From: Microbotryomycetes sp. JL201
Taxonomy: Eukaryota > Basidiomycota > Microbotryomycetes
Direction: 5' to 3'
Assembly: GCA_033819885.1 (NCBI GenBank)
Contig: JAQYUZ010000069.1
Span: 1 to 49,533, forward strand
DNA length: 49,533 nucleotides
Part shown: piece after piece, positions 45,531 to 49,533 of the stretch
How positions within the stretch are numbered: the first letter of the stretch is position 1
Layout of the letters: each line of letters starts with the position of its first letter
Translations under genes and position numbers: made by a program
Notes under the pieces: generated by a model
Told to the model about the DNA's origin: nothing
Databases searched by the model: none
The model's input: the letters and a program-made list of their open reading frames with translations, nothing else

Positions 45531-48500
45531 TCAGCTCATTTCCAACAATGCATCTATCGTCTTGGACATGTCTCCACCATTCGACAACAACACCTGGCCA
45601 CCAGTAGTGTCAGATTCTCGCTGCCTCTCGCCACAGAAGAGACGACCTACCACCTCAAGCACTTCAGCTTCGATCGAGGGAAACACATTCTTCAGAGTCT
45701 ACGACGGACGCCACGAGGTCAGTGCCGTCAAAGGCATCGACTGCCCCGCCCATCTTCGCTTTGATCGCTCACCTCCAAAGCTGCTTGCCGCTGCTGCTCG
45801 TGCGCACGGTCTATCCGCTCGCTTAGCACCGAAGCGGGTGTCTCGTCGCCAACGTACATGCCACGCTCGGCGCCCGGCCCTCTTTGCGGTCCAGCACCGC
45901 CTACAAATGGCTGCAAGCTCCTTCGCTTCGGAGACGCAGTCGTTTGCATGTCGACCGGCAAAGGCGGCAACGGGTGGCTGTGATTCCCAGGCCGAGATGA
46001 AGCTCCACCGTACAACACTTGTTGTCCTCCAGGTAGGTCGGAAACGGTCTCTTCAAACTGTTCAAAAATCCTTCCGATCGCGTTCAACGGTTTCGAGACC
46101 ATGCGCTCAACGCTGTCGGTCGATCGCAGCAGGAACGCTTTGGTCGCGTCAGGCAGCGACATTCCAGGTTGCTGCAGAGGCGTTGGAGATTCAGGGTCGG
46201 CTGCGGCGGCCGCAATGAGCTCAACGCCAGCACCAGTTTGCGGCGCTGGCGACAGGCGCGCACGCTCAATACCGACGCCTGGCGAACGAGAAGACGGAAC
46301 GGCAGGTAGAGCCGCAGCCTGTTTGGTGGAAATGGAAGCCGTCGATGTCTTTGCTTCAGTAGGCTCAAGCCTTCCCAAACGCGGCGAATCGTCCGGGTCT
46401 ACCGGCAGATCTCGAATCGCTTGTGCGACGTTCGACTCGAATTCTGCTTTGGTGATGTTGGACAGTGCCGAGGCGTCGACCGTTTCAATGAAAGAAATCG
46501 CACCATTCTGTCGTGGCAGATTTGGTCAGCGTTGCAGCTGGCCAAGCCTCAATTACTTGAAACTGACCAAGCTCGACAAATAGTATCCGCCTTCGCCGCT
46601 CAACTTGTCTGGGTTTCGGAAACGCTGTATGTACCTGCACGTCTCGTCAGCCTCATTTGTAACTGAGAAGTTAGCTCAGACTCGCTGAATGTTAGACACC
46701 AGATGTTCCGGGTTGGTCTTGAGCACAACGTATATTAGGAACGGAATGAAAGTGTCGGCTCCCTCGTCGCTCGACACATGCCGTATCAAGCCTGTTTCAA
46801 ATCGATCAGCCTGACTTCAATAACAATTTGAGAACCGGAGCTTACCAAATATGACTTTGCAGCAGTTGAGCACGCAAATCATTTTGTCTCGCGGAGCCTT
46901 GTACTGGTTAATTTTTCGCAGTTCTCTGCGAGCAAAGTCGAGGAAACCCCGGATTTGACGCTGCTTCTGCGGGTCGAATCTTACACTGTCTGCCCTTTCG
47001 CCTGTGCCTGCTTCCGACTCGCCGTCGGCAATCGCGGCAGACACATCTGCAGAGCTCGCAGAGAGCTCCAATCGTGGGGACAATGATCGAGGCGACTGAT
47101 CTTCGTCCTGCTCCGGATCAGAAATGGGAAGGTCAAGGTGTATTGGTTTGATCCACGAGAACAGCCTGATCCGCTGGGACAGCACTTGATCGCGCTCCAA
47201 GTCGCCCGTGACTGAGACTTGACCTGGATAAGAAGACAGGTCCAACGCCGGAGTGAAAGTGCTGCATTCGCGTAGTCTCAGACTCAATCCGGATCGCAGG
47301 CTGGAGAACGGCAGCTGAGGTGAGGGCTCACAGGTGCCACAGCCTGTTCATGACAAGCTTCTCCATCGCTTCCATGGCCATGTCGAATTCGACCTCTGCC
47401 CGCTCTGGTTCATACTGCGTGAAGTAGCTTTTCCATGGATCTACCGCTCGCATCTTTCCGGCGATGAAATCCAGGAAATCGTTGATGACTCGGACTTGAT
47501 CCTCTGTTGATCGAGGCGTCCTCCTTGAAAACTCTTTCAGGAATCTGCACGACAATGTGTCAGTCAGACGTAATTGGCGTGGATGCGTGACTTACGACCT
47601 CAAATACTTAGCCACTGGCTCCGCGGACCGCGATCTCATCTGCTCCAAGAACCGGTTGAAATCAAAGTACGATTCGCGCTCCTCATCCTTGATTCGGCTC
47701 TTGCCCTTTGCCGACTTTTCCGAGTCCTCGACCGCCGCCTTGTCCCCAAGTTGCGGACTTCCTAACGCGCTCGTAGCCCTATGTGACGACGCGCTTGGCT
47801 TGAAGACTGATGCGATCGATGAGAACGACTTGGGTAGGTTTGATGTCGGCGTAGCTTGTGCACTCGCTGTGTGTTCAGCATGGCCTTGCTTCTCGGATAT
47901 GGTGGACTCTGTAGGCGCAGGGTCCTTGCTTGTCGATGCCACAGCCCCCGATGCTGCGTGCTTGGTAGGAGTTGGGCTGCCACTGCCGCTCATGCTCCTG
48001 AACATGTTTCCGAGAAAGCTCGTTGACGGGCTGCTGTTTGTGGCGGTCGAATGCAATCTCGGCTTTGCCTTCTGCGGAGTCTCTGGTCCCGTTTCGGCAC
48101 CGTCAGATTGCTTTGACGTTGTTTCATTGCTCGCACGGTTGATCTCGATGTGATTGCTCGCCGGAGTGGGCTGCGTGGCAAGCGGCGACCTACTCGAGCT
48201 CGTCGACGAGGTTGAACCCTCGTCAGAGTCGTCCGAGTTTGGCAGGATCTCGAGGCGAGCAGTCGAGTTGACGACTGAGCCCAGCGTGGTCATGTAATCT
48301 GGGTTGTAGCCACTCTGCGGAGCGCCCGAGTCTGTCTTGGCCGAGAACGGGTCGAGGTCGTCAATGTATGGCTTGTCCTGGCTCGGCAGGGCGTGAGCGA
48401 CGGCTGATAGCACGCCTGCTGCTGCATTGGACGCTGACGAGGTCTCGCCATCGTATGAGACGGGCTCTGTCGCCGCGCTTAACGATGATGACTGGGATGT

Positions 48501-48557
48501 GCCGGACGTTGCTGTTGATGCAGCCCAGACATTTGACTCTTCAAGTTCGCCATCCAT
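45531..48557 (-). CDS. VPS9: Vps9-domain Rab5 GEF with C-terminal CUE domain
   Basis: Guanine-nucleotide exchange factor for Rab5/Vps21 in endosomal traffic. The first 280 residues are Ser/Thr-rich and likely disordered. A helical bundle follows: YFDFNRFLEQMRSRSAEPVA, then FLKEFSRRTPRSTEDQVRVI and NDFLDFIAGKMRAVDPWKSY. The Vps9 domain has MEAMEKLVMNRLWHL, KINQYKAPRDKMICVLNCCK with VIFG, GADTFIPFLIYVVLKTNPEH, RNPDKLSGEGGYYLSSL and NGAISFIETVDASAL. After a Pro-rich linker, the last exon (45698-45531, joined by a 74-nt intron at 45772-45699) encodes TLKNVFPSIEAEVLEVVGRL and SKTIDALLEMS, a CUE-type ubiquitin-binding domain like that of yeast Vps9. Missing this intron would end the protein early and lose the CUE. 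About seven introns; it appears intact. Confidence 0.92.
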
Positions 48558-49533
48558 TGAAGAGAGTGACGATGAGCCTGCTCGCCTATGCCTGGCGTGG
48601 CGGTGTCAATTGGCCTCGGTAGCTCGAGTGGCCCGGGCGGCGCGTATTATCTGCCAACGTCACTTGACTGCAGACCGAGGCAAGTCAAGCAAGTTTGCTC
48701 TGTCACTGGATCGTCAGTGATTTCTTCGTAGCTTGAACATGCTCAAGATTTGCATTATCAATGCTCTCCTTCCCCCCCTGTTTTCGATCAAACGCGCTGC
48801 CGCCGTCGCTCTCGCTGGCTTTTCTCTTTCCAACGGCTCCGGTGCTCGTCCGCGTCGCCGCCGCACCTTCGGGCGCGGTGTGTAGTGACGCGGACAGCAC
48901 ACTAGATCGACCCAACATTGGGAGCATCTCGGCAGAGTCCCGTCCTGCGCGTGCGCTTCGTCGGCTCGCGACGGACGCTTGTCTGTCACGGTCGACACGC
49001 CACACAGGCCAATCTCTGCCCACCTAGAGTGGACTGTCTCGTCCCATGTCGACGGACGCCAAGACTATTTAGTCGGCAGGCGCGTCTCCCATTTCGACCT
49101 TGCTTTTTTCCCAATCGGTTCGCTTTTCTCCTTGTTGCCCTCGTGGCGCGGGTTGATGGAAGGCTTGAGCTGTGCGGGGCTTGTGTTGGGTGGGATCAAC
49201 GGCGCGCTCTGTCGTGGTCGATTTATTCCTCGGGTCGGCTGCAGGCCTCTCTGGCAATTGCACTGGCCAAAACCAAATCGTCAACATTCATTTTCCTGTT
49301 TACGCCTCTTGCGCCTACTGCTTGCAATAGAAGCATTTCATCCCAAACCTTGATGCAGCTGGCTTAGTTGTGAACTCAACGCAACGTTTTTGAGAAAAGC
49401 CCCAACGTTCCCAAGACAATAGCACGTCGGAAACTTGCGAGATTGTGCAAGCCTCCTTTTTTTTGTATCTACGTGCCCTGGAATTGCAAGACTATCGCGA
49501 TGTCAAACTAACCCAAGAGCGGAGGCGGAAACG
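48558..49533. other. Terminal region without a supported gene
   Basis: About 975 bp upstream of VPS9 to the window edge. A 74-codon minus-strand frame (48927-48703, MLPMLGRSSVLSASLHTAPE...) is hydrophilic and Lys-rich near its end (VGKRKASESDGG, ATKKSLTIQ); it could be the 3' exon of a gene, but nothing identifies it. A 124-codon plus-strand frame (48979-49353) is also unsupported. The region must contain the VPS9 promoter. Confidence 0.35.

Noticed and set aside
1-49533. tRNA, rRNA or other structural RNA genes
   Set aside because: I looked for GGTTCGA-type B boxes with a matching A box in the intergenic parts on both strands and found none convincing.
1-49533. Transposons, virus-derived elements or CRISPR arrays
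   Set aside because: No transposase, integrase, reverse transcriptase, capsid-like frame, long terminal repeat or spaced repeat array was recognised. The poly-A tract alone is not enough to call an element.

Overview
This is a gene-dense stretch of nuclear DNA from a fungus, most likely a basidiomycete with a compact genome. The support is: many very short introns (mostly 52-63 nt, with CTGAC/CTAAC-type branch sites just before the acceptor), close gene spacing, fungal families (Brl1/Brr6 nuclear-envelope protein, ITR-type inositol transporter, a DUF7729-like secreted protein, Vps9 with a CUE tail), and no operons, tRNAs or intact mobile elements that I can see. A yeast-like Pucciniomycotina species would fit, but that is a guess. 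I support 21 protein genes. For seven of them I worked out every splice site and the exon lengths sum to whole codons, so those models should be close to correct.

Layout. 1-1423: no supported gene; an A39 tract and a diverged direct repeat. 1424-8635 (minus): DHA2-type drug/H+ antiporter, type II membrane glycosyltransferase, Pho13-type HAD phosphatase, ITR-type inositol/sugar transporter. 8636-9487: promoter region shared by divergent genes. 9488-26353 (plus): cAMP phosphodiesterase, Nup98/Nup116-like FG nucleoporin, bestrophin-like channel, Ser-rich protein of unknown function, long protein with a C-terminal UBE3D-type E3 domain, secreted DUF7729-like protein, SYLF/Ysc84 protein. 26515-38198 (minus): PIG-A/Gpi3 glycosyltransferase, UBR7/Mlo2-type E3, orphan polytopic membrane protein, Brl1/Brr6, secreted fasciclin protein, BAG-domain protein. 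38240-38962 (plus): orphan protein, divergent from the BAG gene with only 41 bp between start codons. 39086-48557 (minus): 4CL-like acyl-CoA ligase with a peroxisomal AKL tail, Sds3-family Rpd3L subunit, Vps9 Rab5 GEF with a CUE domain. 48558-49533: nothing firm.

The genes are mostly unrelated housekeeping functions (nuclear pore and envelope, GPI synthesis, endocytosis, ubiquitin, cAMP turnover, chromatin). I see no biosynthetic cluster, defence island, virus-derived element or other coherent new system. The most unusual things are the density of GC-AG introns, a Nup98-type protein that stops exactly at the normal autocleavage site, a 41-bp divergent gene pair, and two orphan proteins.
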